64,000 bases of DNA from Accumulibacter sp031732815 (GCF_031732815.1 NZ_JAVMKF010000268.1:22948-86947); one strand, 5' to 3'; positions 1 to 9,012 are shown, counted from the stretch's first letter. Numbers and translations: made by a program. Notes: generated by a model not told the origin, from the letters alone.

Positions 1-2923
1 CGGCCCCCGACATCCCACTGGCCTGGGCCAGCAGACGCTTGAGGGTGTTCCAGGCCGGCAGGCGCTTGTCGATGCGCTCGGCCAGATCCGTCCAGGTGTC
101 GATGGCGGCGCTGAGTTCGTCGCGCTGGTTGTAGAGAGCCAATAGCTGCTCGTTGCCGGCTGTGAGGCGGATTTCTTCCAGTGCCTTCGTTTCAGGGCGC
201 ACCGGCCGTGGGGCCTCGCCACCGGCGCGGTTGGCCAGCTCTTGCGCGCTGACCAGGAACTGCGGCACGTAGGCCAGCTCTTCGCCTTGCTTGGCGGTGA
301 GGCCGACCTTCTGCAGCACCTTACGAATCTGGATGCGCTGCGCCGCCGAGACAGTGGCCGACTCGACCTTGAACATGGTCTTGCCGATGACCTTGCGTTC
401 CAGGTCTTTCGGGTCGATGGTCTGACCCTTCTCGTCCTGGGCGCGGATCAGCCCGGCCACCAGGAGTACCTGCAAGCCACCGTCCACCGCGTCACCCGGC
501 CAGCCGTAGGTGGCGCCCTCGAAGTTCTTGCGGATGTCGATGCCCTTCTTGCCGCCAGCAATGAAGGCCAGGATGGCTTTGCACACCGAGTTCTTGGCGG
601 GCTCGCCGTCGTCGCCCACGCTCTTGAGGGCATCTGGCGCGCCGTTTTGGGCCTTTTTCAGAACGTTTTCCCAACCAGCATGGTCGGCAATGTGGAACTG
701 CGGGTAGAGCCGCTGCAAAGCGTTGGTGGCGGCCTCCAGCGTCATGGCCTGCAGGTCGGTACCCAGGATCTCGTTGCCACCGCCTTGGAAGACGCGAGCG
801 CCCGAGAAAGCCTCTTGCAGCAGTTCCCGGATCTTGCCCTCAGCGGTTTGCTTGGTGGTCTCCATCGCCGAGCGGGCTTCGGTGCCCTCGGCGGTGTTGG
901 GAACGCCCCGCTTGTCCAGTGTGGCACTGGCCGCCTTGAAGTCGATCAGATAGTGCCGCAGGTCATCGGCCGAGCGCTTGGGGATGAACACGAACACGGT
1001 GGGCGACTGGTTGCCCGCCTGGCGAGCGTCGGCACGCACCGAGTTTTCGTCGATGCTCCAGCCGTCACGCACCCAGACGCAGACCTTCTCGGCAGCGTCG
1101 CCGGGTAGTTGGGCGTCGAACACAGGGAAGATGTCGCGTGTGACCTTGGAGGTGCCTTGGGTCAGCGACAGCTTGCGCACCATTTCGCCGAAGCGGCGGC
1201 GGATGCGATCGTCGCGCTCTGCGTCCACGCGGTGGGCCTCGTTGGCCAGGCTGTTACGTTGGCTAAGGAACTCGTCGTTCCAAGCGGCGCTTTCTTCGGT
1301 CTGGATGCGGTACTCGTCACCCACCTTCATCAGCAGCTCGCACTTGTCGAGCACGCTCGGGAGCTTGCTGCGCAGCGCGCTGGAGCCTTGGGTGAGGTCT
1401 TCCACCAGCAAGTCAGCTAGGGTGTCGACAGTGGCGCGAATGCCGATTTCGTGATTGCTGCTGGCCAGCTTGTTGATGAGAAACACCAGGCCGCAGGACC
1501 GTGCCATCAGACGCTGGTCATCGGTGCCTTTGGCCCAGACCATGGTCTTCTCATGCACCTTGCGCGGCAGGATGCGCGACTGAAGCAGCTTGTCTGCTGC
1601 GTCGAAGTACAGGTAGTCCGCTGGCACCACGCTGCCGACCGGAGCGTCCACATTGGTCTGGATGACCTTGTGGATCATGGAGAGTTGGTTGCGCAGCTGG
1701 CTGTCGGTGCCGGTCTGGTCCAGCACGCGCAGTGTGTTCTCCCAAAAGCGACGGCGCACCGGCAGGATCGGGTAGTCCTGCGGGAAGAATTGAATGTCAT
1801 CACCTCGGTGGCCGATGGTGGTGCCGGCCAAGTGGCGAGAGATTTCGCCAAGGTTGGTTTGCATCACCTTTTCGACCGGTGCCTTGGCCTCAGGCTTCTT
1901 GGCCAGGATGACCTGACGGATCACTGCATCGACGTCGGCGTCGGAGAGCTCAACGCGGACGGTGAAGCGGCCTTCGAGCTTTTTGAGGTTGGAGGTGCCG
2001 GTGACAGCCGTCTGGCCGGTGCCGATGAACAGCATCTTGGCGCCGATGTTTTTGCAGCAGGCCTCGACCACTTCCTGCACGTCAATGGAGCGTTGGCTGT
2101 CTTCACCGATGTACTGTTGCACCTCGTCGAGCACCACCAGGGTGAGGGGGAACTTGCCGTCGCGTGTTAGCGCCTGGCGAATGGCTTTGAGCATGTCGCC
2201 GCTGGAGACGTCCTGCACATAGGGGTACAGGTTGTTCAGTGTCTCGACGCAGGACGCTGGCGACGTGAACAGGTTGGGCTTAGCTTTGACCAGGGCCTCG
2301 TGCAACCCCTCGGCCACGTAGAAGTTGTCGAGCTCCTCATACCAGTCGAAGCCGCTCTTCTCAACATGACCCCGCACGGCCTCAAAAATGCCTTCATGCT
2401 GGAGCCACATGACGAAGCGTGCCACTGGGTACTGCTCGGGCAGGCCAACTGACTTGAACAAAATACCCAGCAGGGCCATGCGGACAGACTTGTCGCGCGA
2501 GCTGGAGCCCAACGTGCCAGACGCGGCGTGCAAGCCGCCGTGGCGCTTCGCCTGAATACTGAGTTCCTTGAGCTGGTCGCTCACGCCTTGTGGCAGGTTC
2601 GCGATACCCCGCGCGGTAGCGCCGTCATCAAACGCGCTGTCGACCCAGAGCGCTCGCAGCATCTTGACCAAGTGCGATTTACCCGAGCCGTAGAAGCCGC
2701 TGACCCATACCGCTGGCTGCTCGGCCTGCTCGATATTCTTCAGGTAGACGTCGAGGATGTGTTCCAGGCCCTTTTCGTACTGGCCATCGCAGACAAATGT
2801 TTCAAGCTCGTACCGCAGGACGGACAGTGCCTGGTTGGTTTTTTCGTCATTGACGCTGGCCACGCCCTCGTTGACCAGCTTGCGGGTCGACGGGTCCTTT
2901 TGGTAGATGTCGCGATTGAGCAT
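1..2923 (-). CDS. brxC: BREX ATPase BrxC, 3' end beyond window
   Basis: This is the large P-loop ATPase of type 1 BREX phage defence, open to the left edge (about 974 codons visible; the family is usually about 1200 residues). The start is the ATG at 2923, giving MLNRDIYQKDPSTRKLVNEG. A Walker A motif (GFYGSGKSHLVKML) lies about 75-90 residues in, within the usual BrxC N-terminal context. Long helical and charged stretches follow, with no stop codon in this frame. It lies directly downstream of brxB on the same strand (14 bp gap), so it should be co-transcribed from the brxR promoter. The rest of the system (pglX, pglZ, brxL) should lie beyond the left edge. In known BREX systems BrxC is essential for methylation and exclusion. 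The family call is strong; completeness cannot be judged. Confidence 0.9.
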   Translation of the reverse strand, partial: MLNRDIYQKDPSTRKLVNEGVASVNDEKTNQALSVLRYELETFVCDGQYEKGLEHILDVYLKNIEQAEQPAVWVSGFYGSGKSHLVKMLRALWVDSAFDDGATARGIANLPQGVSDQLKELSIQAKRHGGLHAASGTLGSSSRDKSVRMALLGILFKSVGLPEQYPVARFVMWLQHEGIFEAVRGHVEKSGFDWYEELDNFYVAEGLHEALVKAKPNLFTSPASCVETLNNLYPYVQDVSSGDMLKAIRQALTRDGKFPLTLVVLDEVQQYIGEDSQRSIDVQEVVEACCKNIGAKMLFIGTGQTAVTGTSNLKKLEGRFTVRVELSDADVDAVIRQVILAKKPEAKAPVEKVMQTNLGEISRHLAGTTIGHRGDDIQFFPQDYPILPVRRRFWENTLRVLDQTGTDSQLRNQLSMIHKVIQTNVDAPVGSVVPADYLYFDAADKLLQSRILPRKVHEKTMVWAKGTDDQRLMARSCGLVFLINKLASSNHEIGIRATVDTLADLLVEDLTQGSSALRSKLPSVLDKCELLMKVGDEYRIQTEESAAWNDEFLSQRNSLANEAHRVDAERDDRIRRRFGEMVRKLSLTQGTSKVTRDIFPVFDAQLPGDAAEKVCVWVRDGWSIDENSVRADARQAGNQSPTVFVFIPKRSADDLRHYLIDFKAASATLDKRGVPNTAEGTEARSAMETTKQTAEGKIRELLQEAFSGARVFQGGGNEILGTDLQAMTLEAATNALQRLYPQFHIADHAGWENVLKKAQNGAPDALKSVGDDGEPAKNSVCKAILAFIAGGKKGIDIRKNFEGATYGWPGDAVDGGLQVLLVAGLIRAQDEKGQTIDPKDLERKVIGKTMFKVESATVSAAQRIQIRKVLQKVGLTAKQGEELAYVPQFLVSAQELANRAGGEAPRPVRPETKALEEIRLTAGNEQLLALYNQRDELSAAIDTWTDLAERIDKRLPAWNTLKRLLAQASGMSGA

Positions 2924-2937
2924 GAGCTTCCCCTTGT

Positions 2938-3489
2938 TCAGAATTCTTTGTCTGCGGTGATCGGTACGGCGAGGTAATTCCAGCCGTCGTATCCATCCAG
3001 CAAGCGGTAGTTGTTGTCTTCATAGCTGCCGGGGAAAAACACCAGCAGGCGTCCCTTCACCTTGGGCGCGAGCTTGTCCACGACTTCCTTGACCTTCAGG
3101 AAGCCGAACAGAGAGCCGACGCCCTGCAGCGCCACGACAAATTCCTCGCTGACGCATCTGTCTTGCAGGAACGTCTCGAACTCGGCTTCGATGTAGCTGA
3201 GGTACTTGGGCAGCAGCGTGGACAGCAGGTTGGGTTTTTGGAAGTAGCTCTTGGCGTACCGTTGGGACGCCAGCCAATTCGGGAACGAATCGGTCAAGTC
3301 GAACAACGCCCAGTCATGGCCTGCCGCACGGGTGGCGATCTCAAACTCGTCGACTTTGGCCCGCAGGCGCAGCTCTTCTGTCTCGTGATAAACGCAGAAA
3401 ATGACGCGCTGGGCGGCGGCGGCGTCATCGCGCCATGGCACAGCCACGTACTTGCTGTAAGACTGGGTCAATCGCTTAATTCTGCTCAC
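2938..3489 (-). CDS. brxB: BREX protein BrxB (DUF1788)
   Basis: A 183-residue soluble protein of the DUF1788/BrxB family, a small essential component of type 1 BREX whose biochemical role is not established. Family-like features are the N-terminal region around YHETEELRLRAKVDEF, the block DWALFDLTDSFPNWLA, and a C-terminal LLVFFPGSYEDNNYRLLDG segment. The length is close to the family norm of about 200. Its start overlaps the end of brxA by 14 bp and brxC begins 14 bp after its stop, so the three genes are translationally linked. No unusual features are visible. Position and sequence agree, so confidence is high. Confidence 0.9.
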   Translation of the reverse strand: MSRIKRLTQSYSKYVAVPWRDDAAAAQRVIFCVYHETEELRLRAKVDEFEIATRAAGHDWALFDLTDSFPNWLASQRYAKSYFQKPNLLSTLLPKYLSYIEAEFETFLQDRCVSEEFVVALQGVGSLFGFLKVKEVVDKLAPKVKGRLLVFFPGSYEDNNYRLLDGYDGWNYLAVPITADKEF

Positions 3490-4276
3490 GGAGCCACTCC
3501 ATTTCCTGCGCAGTGATCAAGTTCGGGAAAAGCACTTCGACCACCTGGCCGACGCGCTTGAGTGAGATCCAGCCCCGGCGTGATGCGTCCTCGGCCAACT
3601 CGATCGTCTTTTCAAATGAACAGTCGAGCATTCGAGTGAAGTCACTCTTGAGCAGCGACTCGCCGCGCAGACCGCTGACGTAGCCTAGAAGCAGCGCCAA
3701 CGAGACCGTGCCTGGCGTCGCCACAGCACGGGCCCGCACTTTGCGAACGCGGCCAGCCAGGTGACCCGCCTGAGTCCAGGACGAATTGATGTTCTGTGCG
3801 GTGGACTTGAGCGTGGCCTTGCTGAAGCGCCCCGGCTCTTGCGCATCGATGAACTCTTCCATCGCCTCACGGGTGACGGTGGCTCCTTCCTGGAAGCCCA
3901 AGACAAAGGGAGCCGTGGCCCGAAGCAGGGGGTCACGCGAGTAGGCGCAAAGCGCTGCCAATAACGGCTGTCCATCCACATCGCGTTGCCAGAAGAAACG
4001 CAGGGCACGGAACACCAACAAGCTGGGATCGAGCGCGTAGAGGTCAGCCAGGTGCCGGAAGGTCAGCGTCCGCGTTTTGCCCGAGCGCTTGCCCAGGCAA
4101 TTGGCAGTCTGGATGGCCTCCAGGTAGTCGGCCCTGGCCGCGTCGGCTACGTCCTCAAAGGACAGCAGGGCGCGCAGTTCGGCCAGCATCATTGTTCGGG
4201 CGGTATGGACGCCGCCGCGCTCATAACTGAACCCGAGTCGCTCCAGCTTTTTGTTGTGTTTGTTCTCTACGTTCAC
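3476..4276 (-). CDS. brxA: BREX protein BrxA (DUF1819)
   Basis: A 266-residue protein of the DUF1819/BrxA family, the small protein that opens most type 1 BREX core operons. BrxA homologues are small helical DNA-binding proteins related in fold to the NusB type. Visible here are a basic N-terminus and a mainly helical body with the segment SLALLLGYVSGLRGESLL. The C-terminus (TAQEMEWLREQN) overlaps the brxB start by 14 bp. It begins 19 bp after the end of brxR. The gene order brxR-brxA-brxB-brxC is the usual start of a type 1 BREX locus and supports the call beyond sequence alone. Confidence 0.9.
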   Translation of the reverse strand: MNVENKHNKKLERLGFSYERGGVHTARTMMLAELRALLSFEDVADAARADYLEAIQTANCLGKRSGKTRTLTFRHLADLYALDPSLLVFRALRFFWQRDVDGQPLLAALCAYSRDPLLRATAPFVLGFQEGATVTREAMEEFIDAQEPGRFSKATLKSTAQNINSSWTQAGHLAGRVRKVRARAVATPGTVSLALLLGYVSGLRGESLLKSDFTRMLDCSFEKTIELAEDASRRGWISLKRVGQVVEVLFPNLITAQEMEWLREQN

Positions 4277-4295
4277 GTTGGGACAGTCCTGTTAT

Positions 4296-5225
4296 TCAGT
4301 CGGCATCGGCTTCGATCCGTTGTTGATCAGGGGAGCGATAGCCCGGGGCCAAGACGGCATTACGCACACCGTAAATGGCGAGGTGGTCTTTCAACCAAAG
4401 CCGGTACTCAGGTCCGCGCAAGCTGTGATCTGGGGAACAGTCCACACTCCATTTGCGCAGGATGTATCCGGCTGTAGCGGCCCGAAGCTTCATTCGAAGC
4501 ACACCGCCCTGCATGCTGTAGTCCATCTCGGTGATCTCTGGTCGGGGCTGATCCGGGTGCGGCACCAGCTCCAGCTCGACGATCCGGGTCCACTGAATGT
4601 CTTGGTCGCTCATCTCGTGGGGCGCCACAGGCTGGCCCTTGAGCACCGCTGGACGATTGATCCGGGTGATGACGAAATCCCGGAATTCCTGCGACTTTCG
4701 GTCGAAGGCGCGGACGTGCCAGCGCAGACCGTTGTCGATCAGCGCGAAGGGGACGATCTCTCGCTCGGTGCGCCCACTGGAGATGGAGTGGTACTCGATG
4801 CCGAGCGGACACTCCTGGTGAATCGCCCGAGTCACGCTAGCCAGCACATCCAGATCAGGATGCGTGAGCCGTGACGGGCTCTCGCTGATCACCCATGCCT
4901 TTAGCCGCATCGGCTCCCCGTCGCCGAAACCTTGGGTCAGCCAAGACAGGACGCGCTCAGGCGGGAAGTCAAAGACCGGACGGAAGTCCGGGCCCAGGAC
5001 GTACGACTTGCCCTTGGAGTCGTAGTCAATGTTGCCGGGCGCCATATCTTTGTAGAGCGCCAGATCCCGACTGGCCGCCGCTGACTGGATTCCGAACCGC
5101 GAAACCAGGTCTTGGCGACGGATCTCCCCGATAAAGCGCACGCGCAACTCCACGAATGCGAGGCGGTCGCGCTGTGGCTGGGTTAGATCTGCAAGCTGTT
5201 CGTTCGACATCCTGTGGGTGCTCAT
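4296..5225 (-). CDS. brxR: WYL-domain transcriptional regulator BrxR
   Basis: A 309-residue regulator. An N-terminal winged helix (about residues 15-85, including RDLALYKDM) is followed by a WYL domain (about 120-200; LGIEYHSISSGRTEREIVPF and NGLRWHVRAFDRKS) and a C-terminal WCX-like region. BrxR proteins sit at the 5' end of BREX loci, bind DNA as dimers and repress or tune BREX transcription; the WYL pocket is thought to sense a ligand. Here it is the first gene of the minus-strand BREX operon and divergent from the MESH1-type gene at 5379, so it may control both directions. A sigma70-like promoter lies upstream at 5262-5291. The ATG at 5225 was used; a second in-frame ATG six codons in is also possible. 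Confidence 0.88.
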   Translation of the reverse strand: MSTHRMSNEQLADLTQPQRDRLAFVELRVRFIGEIRRQDLVSRFGIQSAAASRDLALYKDMAPGNIDYDSKGKSYVLGPDFRPVFDFPPERVLSWLTQGFGDGEPMRLKAWVISESPSRLTHPDLDVLASVTRAIHQECPLGIEYHSISSGRTEREIVPFALIDNGLRWHVRAFDRKSQEFRDFVITRINRPAVLKGQPVAPHEMSDQDIQWTRIVELELVPHPDQPRPEITEMDYSMQGGVLRMKLRAATAGYILRKWSVDCSPDHSLRGPEYRLWLKDHLAIYGVRNAVLAPGYRSPDQQRIEADAD

Positions 5226-5261
5226 TCGGGTTAGCGATGGCTGGTGAGGGCTGTTGCGGAA

Positions 5262-5291
5262 AGTATATCCTGTGCTCTAGAATGAGTCCAA
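5262..5291 (-). promoter_or_regulatory. Predicted promoter of brxR/BREX operon
   Basis: On the minus strand a TTGGAC (5286-5291) and a TATACT (5262-5267) are separated by 18 bases, a good sigma70 match 37 bases upstream of the brxR start. The 153-bp divergent spacer (5226-5378) is visibly AT-richer than its surroundings. It must also hold the promoter of the plus-strand operon, for which only a weak GATAAT element (near 5326) is visible. BrxR operators would be expected here, but no convincing long inverted repeat was found by eye. Confidence 0.45.
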
Positions 5292-5378
5292 TAAACTATG
5301 ATCGAATGGTGGTGTGTCGTAAAATGATAATCACAATCGTTCGGTAAGGCGCCATAGATCTAGGAAAGGGACCGGTAA

Positions 5379-5927
5379 ATGAACCAGCACTCAGACCCAC
5401 TAGGCTTGTTTGTGAAGGCTGTGACCTTCGCTGCAGACAAGCACCGGAATCAGCGCCGCAAGGATGCCGATGCGTCGCCCTACATCAACCATCCAATTGC
5501 CTTGGCCAACGTGCTGGCGAACGAAGGGGGCGTCAACGATGTGGTGGTTTTGTGCGCAGCGGTCCTGCACGACACGATCGAGGACACCGAGACCACACCC
5601 GAAGAGCTCATAGCGGTTTTCGGGCCGCAGGTCACCGCAACAGTGCTGGACGTGACCGACGACAAGTCTTTGGACAAGCATGTCCGCAAGCAGCGTCAGA
5701 TTGAGCACGCACCGCACATCTCAAAAGAAGCCAAGCTCGTGAAGCTGGCCGACAAGATTTGCAACCTGCGGGACATCTTGGCGTCACCGCCGGCAGACTG
5801 GTCGCCCGAGCGCAAGCAAGGCTATTTCGACTGGGCAGCCAAAGTCGTGGCGGGTGTTCGCGGCGTCCATCCTGAACTCGAAGCCGTGTTTGACGGACTC
5901 TTGGCCCGCCATGCCGAACTCCGCTGA
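5379..5927 (+). CDS. MESH1-type HD hydrolase (ppGpp/NADPH phosphatase-like)
   Basis: A 182-residue single-domain HD hydrolase very like animal MESH1 and bacterial small alarmone hydrolases. Metal and active-site motifs are intact: SPYINHP (first His), AAVLHDTIEDTE (the HD pair and following ED) and KLVKLADKICNLRD. The tail WSPERKQGYFDWAAKVV also matches the MESH1 pattern. Relatives remove pyrophosphate from (p)ppGpp, and MESH1 can also dephosphorylate NADPH; the substrate here is unknown. There is no synthetase or TGS/ACT domain, so it is not a RelA/SpoT protein. A purine-rich RBS (aggaaaggga) precedes the ATG. It is the first gene of a ten-gene plus-strand run divergent from BREX. Confidence 0.85.
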   Translation: MNQHSDPLGLFVKAVTFAADKHRNQRRKDADASPYINHPIALANVLANEGGVNDVVVLCAAVLHDTIEDTETTPEELIAVFGPQVTATVLDVTDDKSLDKHVRKQRQIEHAPHISKEAKLVKLADKICNLRDILASPPADWSPERKQGYFDWAAKVVAGVRGVHPELEAVFDGLLARHAELR

Positions 5928-5928
5928 A

Positions 5929-7785
5929 ATGCATCTCAAGCCGGAGGCGCTGGCGCGCTACGGCCTGCCGGACATCGCCTATCCGATCGAAAGCGCTGAT
6001 CTGCAGGCCGCACTGACAGGGGGCGGGGAACTGCCGCTGGCCATGATGCTGCATGGCCTTCAGGAGGTTGCGCGCGACGGGGAAACTGACTGGAAGCACC
6101 TCGAGCCAGCAATGAGTCGCTTGTCCGAGTTGCTGGCGCCGGAAGACGAACGCGATGTGATCTCGGCCGCCGGCGACACCTGGTGGATCGAGATCGGGCC
6201 AGTCGACCTCAGCGGCAAGCTGGTTACCGTGCAGCGTGGTAACGACTTGATTGCCGCGATCACACCACGGGACGACGGCCGGCTAAGGGTCGCGGTATTC
6301 CGCCCGCTGGATGCCAAAAGTGCGGAGTACCTGACTGGTCTGGGCCAGGTGCCGCACCCGGAGCACGGGGTTTGCATGCGCGAGAACAACTGGGAGTACG
6401 CGCTCGACTGCTCTGCGGGAAATGGCAACTACTATGCAGCCGACCGGGGCGAGGCCTACCTGTCCTACTGGGAGAAAGGCCTGGGCATCAGTTGGGACGG
6501 TACTGAAGTTCCCGAGTGGCGCACGCAGTTGAGCCTCGTTGCCCGTCCGGCTGCGCAAGCGGTTGTCGATCTTGGCGTCCACCACTCCTTGTCCGGGGAT
6601 GGCGATCTGGAGCCCGATGATGATGCGAGCGATGAGGCCGATGACGACTCCACGCCACTGGGCTGGCGCAGCAAGCGTCAGCAGCGCCGAACAGTTCAGG
6701 GCCGATTTGCTGGCTGTCTCTTGGGTGGCGCCGTCGGAGACGCGCTTGGGGCACCAGTTGAGTTCATGAAGCGGACCGAGATCCTTCGCAAATTCGGTCC
6801 CAAGGGAATCACCCAGTACGCGCCAGCCTACGGCGGCCTCGGCATGATTACCGACGACACTCAAATGACCCTGTTTACAGCCGAGGGGCTGATACGGGCG
6901 TGGGTGCGCGGCTGCATGAAGGGCATCACCACCTATTCCGGAGTGACGGCTCATGCTTACCTGCGCTGGCTTCAGACCCAAGGCGAACGTCCGACGTGCG
7001 ACATTGACTTCGGCACCGACGAAACTGGCTGGCTCTTTCAGCAACGGGAACTCCACAGCCGACGTGCCCCTGGCAACACCTGCCTCGCGGCGCTGCGGGC
7101 GATGAAGTCGCTCGGGGAACCCGCCCGAAACGACAGCAAAGGGTGCGGGGGCGTCATGCGGGTCGCACCCGTAGGGTTATTCGCTTGGCGCCTGCGCCAG
7201 CAGGACTCACCGCACGACGCTTTCCGCTTGGGCGCCGAGTTGGCAGCCCTGACGCACGGACATCCGACCGGTGCGCTGACAGGCGGTGTGCTGGCAGTTC
7301 TGATCCTTGCGCTAACCGACGGCGCCTCATTGCCCGAAGCGCTGGTCGTATCGAAAGCCATCCTCCGATCCGAGCCTGGACATGAGGAAACGCTGCGTGC
7401 GATCGAGTTGGCCGAGACGCTGGCTGCGAGTGGTCAACCTCATGAAGCGGCGATCTCACAGCTTGGTCAGGGGTGGATCGCCGAAGAGGCGCTGGCCATC
7501 TCAATCTACTGTGCGCTCGTGGCACGAAATTTCAAACACGGCGTCATCCTCGCCGTGAACCACGACGGTGACTCTGACTCGACAGGCTCAATCACCGGCA
7601 ACTTGCTGGGCGCCATGCACGGCGTCCGAGCGATACCAGCCGAATGGCTGGAGCCTCTGGAGTTGCACGAAGTCATCACGTCCCTTGCGGAAGACCTGTA
7701 CGCCTTCAAAGATTGGGACATAGGCGAATACAGCGAGAACGTAGAGATGAACCAGCGCATTTGGCAGAAATACCCCGGGTTCTAA
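5929..7785 (+). CDS. ADP-ribosylglycohydrolase with extra N-terminal domain
   Basis: A DraG/ARH-family hydrolase that removes ADP-ribose from proteins or small molecules. The catalytic domain covers about residues 265-600. It starts RFAGCLLGGAVGDALGAPVE and has the metal-binding motifs MITDDTQMTLFTAEG and NHDGDSDSTGSITGNLLGA, so both magnesium sites look intact. About 240 residues precede it: a domain I do not recognise (WWIEIGPVDLSGKL; YWEKGLGISWDG) and then an acidic linker rich in D and E. ARH proteins are usually about 300 residues, so this is roughly double. The ATG at 5929 is one base after the previous stop; an ATG at 5911 overlapping that gene is an alternative. The plain reading is that it erases ADP-ribosylation within this operon. 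Confidence 0.85.
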   Translation: MHLKPEALARYGLPDIAYPIESADLQAALTGGGELPLAMMLHGLQEVARDGETDWKHLEPAMSRLSELLAPEDERDVISAAGDTWWIEIGPVDLSGKLVTVQRGNDLIAAITPRDDGRLRVAVFRPLDAKSAEYLTGLGQVPHPEHGVCMRENNWEYALDCSAGNGNYYAADRGEAYLSYWEKGLGISWDGTEVPEWRTQLSLVARPAAQAVVDLGVHHSLSGDGDLEPDDDASDEADDDSTPLGWRSKRQQRRTVQGRFAGCLLGGAVGDALGAPVEFMKRTEILRKFGPKGITQYAPAYGGLGMITDDTQMTLFTAEGLIRAWVRGCMKGITTYSGVTAHAYLRWLQTQGERPTCDIDFGTDETGWLFQQRELHSRRAPGNTCLAALRAMKSLGEPARNDSKGCGGVMRVAPVGLFAWRLRQQDSPHDAFRLGAELAALTHGHPTGALTGGVLAVLILALTDGASLPEALVVSKAILRSEPGHEETLRAIELAETLAASGQPHEAAISQLGQGWIAEEALAISIYCALVARNFKHGVILAVNHDGDSDSTGSITGNLLGAMHGVRAIPAEWLEPLELHEVITSLAEDLYAFKDWDIGEYSENVEMNQRIWQKYPGF

Positions 7786-7834
7786 ATGAAAACGGTGGCC
7801 ACTGGAAACAAACACCTCGCATGGGAGTAATGAC

Positions 7835-8335
7835 ATGACCGCTCAGATTGCAGAACGACTGCACTACCAGGGAGAGGACGTTGCCATGTGCACGAACCCC
7901 CTCAGCGACTATTTCGCCATGGGGGGCACGAACCCGCGCTTCGAGTCCAACTGCACGGCCTTGTGGCGTGGCTACGTTGGTAGCTGGGAAATCGTGGATG
8001 ACCGCCTGTACCTGGTGGGGCTGAGCGGAACGCTAGAGGGCGGAGCGGATGCAACTTTGGCAACCATCTTCCCGGACTTTCCCGATCGCGTGTTTGCCCA
8101 CTGGTACTCCGGCACGATCCGCATCCCCCAGGGCAAACAGCTCGAGTATGTCCACATGGGCTACGGCAGCACCTTCGAGCGGGACTTGTTCTTGGATATC
8201 GAGCGAGGTGTGATTGTGGCCACCCGGGTTCGTCATAACGGTACCGCCGAGTCTGATAACGCTCCCGAAAGCTACGAGGTCGGCGCCATGACGGTGTTCC
8301 CTCGAAGTGGTAAGGGTGAGGGGGAGTCGGCGTGA
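7835..8335 (+). CDS. Conserved-looking hypothetical protein
   Basis: A 166-residue protein that I cannot assign. It looks soluble and beta-rich, with the motif ALWRGYVGSWEIVDDRLYLVGL near residues 43-64 and an acidic, glycine-rich C-terminus. No signal peptide or membrane segment is visible. It begins 49 bp after the ADP-ribosylglycohydrolase gene, and its TGA overlaps the GTG start of the next gene, which implies translational coupling with that membrane protein. It may be a partner of that protein or of the hydrolase; function unknown. Confidence 0.7.
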   Translation: MTAQIAERLHYQGEDVAMCTNPLSDYFAMGGTNPRFESNCTALWRGYVGSWEIVDDRLYLVGLSGTLEGGADATLATIFPDFPDRVFAHWYSGTIRIPQGKQLEYVHMGYGSTFERDLFLDIERGVIVATRVRHNGTAESDNAPESYEVGAMTVFPRSGKGEGESA

Positions 8336-8979
8336 TCTATCTCTACTGGTACCTCGGCATCGGCGCGGTTGTCCTTGCCATCGTCTACGGCGCACATCAC
8401 CTGACAAAGGAGAAAGAGTCTGACTCCCTTCGTGAGCTGCTCGAAGCCGTCAACCCGGATCGCAAGAAGCTTTCCTACCGCATCCTCAACAACATCGTCG
8501 CCCCCGTCCTTGCGGCCATCCTCGTGGTCGCCGTCTGGCCAGTGGCGATCTACATGAAGGTCAAGGAGATGCTCCAGAAGAAGGAAAGCTACGTGTCCCC
8601 GGAGGAACGCGAATTTGCAGTCGAGCGCGAACACCTGCTGGAGCGACTGACGGCGCAGGAAATCGAGAGGCGTGAGGTTGTCACAGATCCGCTCAAGGCT
8701 GCACCTGATTTGCCCTTTGGCCACCTTAATGCTGCGTGGCAGGAATTCCTCCAAGGCAAAGCCGATGGTGCCGAGCTGTGGTCGTTCTCGGCACAGTGGC
8801 AGACGACATGGGGACGCAAGGAACTGCGGTGTGGATACGCGGTGGTCCAGGACGGAGCGCCGGGCGCCCACTTTCTGACGGTGTGGAAAGACATCCCGGA
8901 AGAGGCGGAAGGCGGTGGCAGTGCCAAAAAGGCGAGCGCTGGCGACATCCCAGGCTGGCTCAGGAAGCAGGCTGACTGA
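8332..8979 (+). CDS. Two-pass membrane protein of unknown function
   Basis: A 215-residue protein starting at the GTG that overlaps the previous stop (GTGA). Two hydrophobic helices are clear: about residues 4-22 (YWYLGIGAVVLAIVYGAHHL) and about 53-75 (IVAPVLAAILVVAVWPVAIY). A long charged helix rich in K and E follows (about 77-115), then a C-terminal domain containing WQEFLQGKADGAELWSF and WGRKELRCGYAVVQDG. The C-terminal domain is probably cytoplasmic. I do not recognise the family. The tight overlap with the upstream hypothetical gene suggests that the pair acts together at the inner membrane. Confidence 0.7.
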   Translation: MIYLYWYLGIGAVVLAIVYGAHHLTKEKESDSLRELLEAVNPDRKKLSYRILNNIVAPVLAAILVVAVWPVAIYMKVKEMLQKKESYVSPEEREFAVEREHLLERLTAQEIERREVVTDPLKAAPDLPFGHLNAAWQEFLQGKADGAELWSFSAQWQTTWGRKELRCGYAVVQDGAPGAHFLTVWKDIPEEAEGGGSAKKASAGDIPGWLRKQAD

Positions 8980-9012
8980 GAGTCAGGCGCGACGACTCAT
9001 CAAGGAGATCCC

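Noticed and set aside
242..2977. Plus-strand open frames opposite brxC
   Set aside because: The minus strand codes a clear BrxC with a Walker A motif and no stops; the plus frames show no family.
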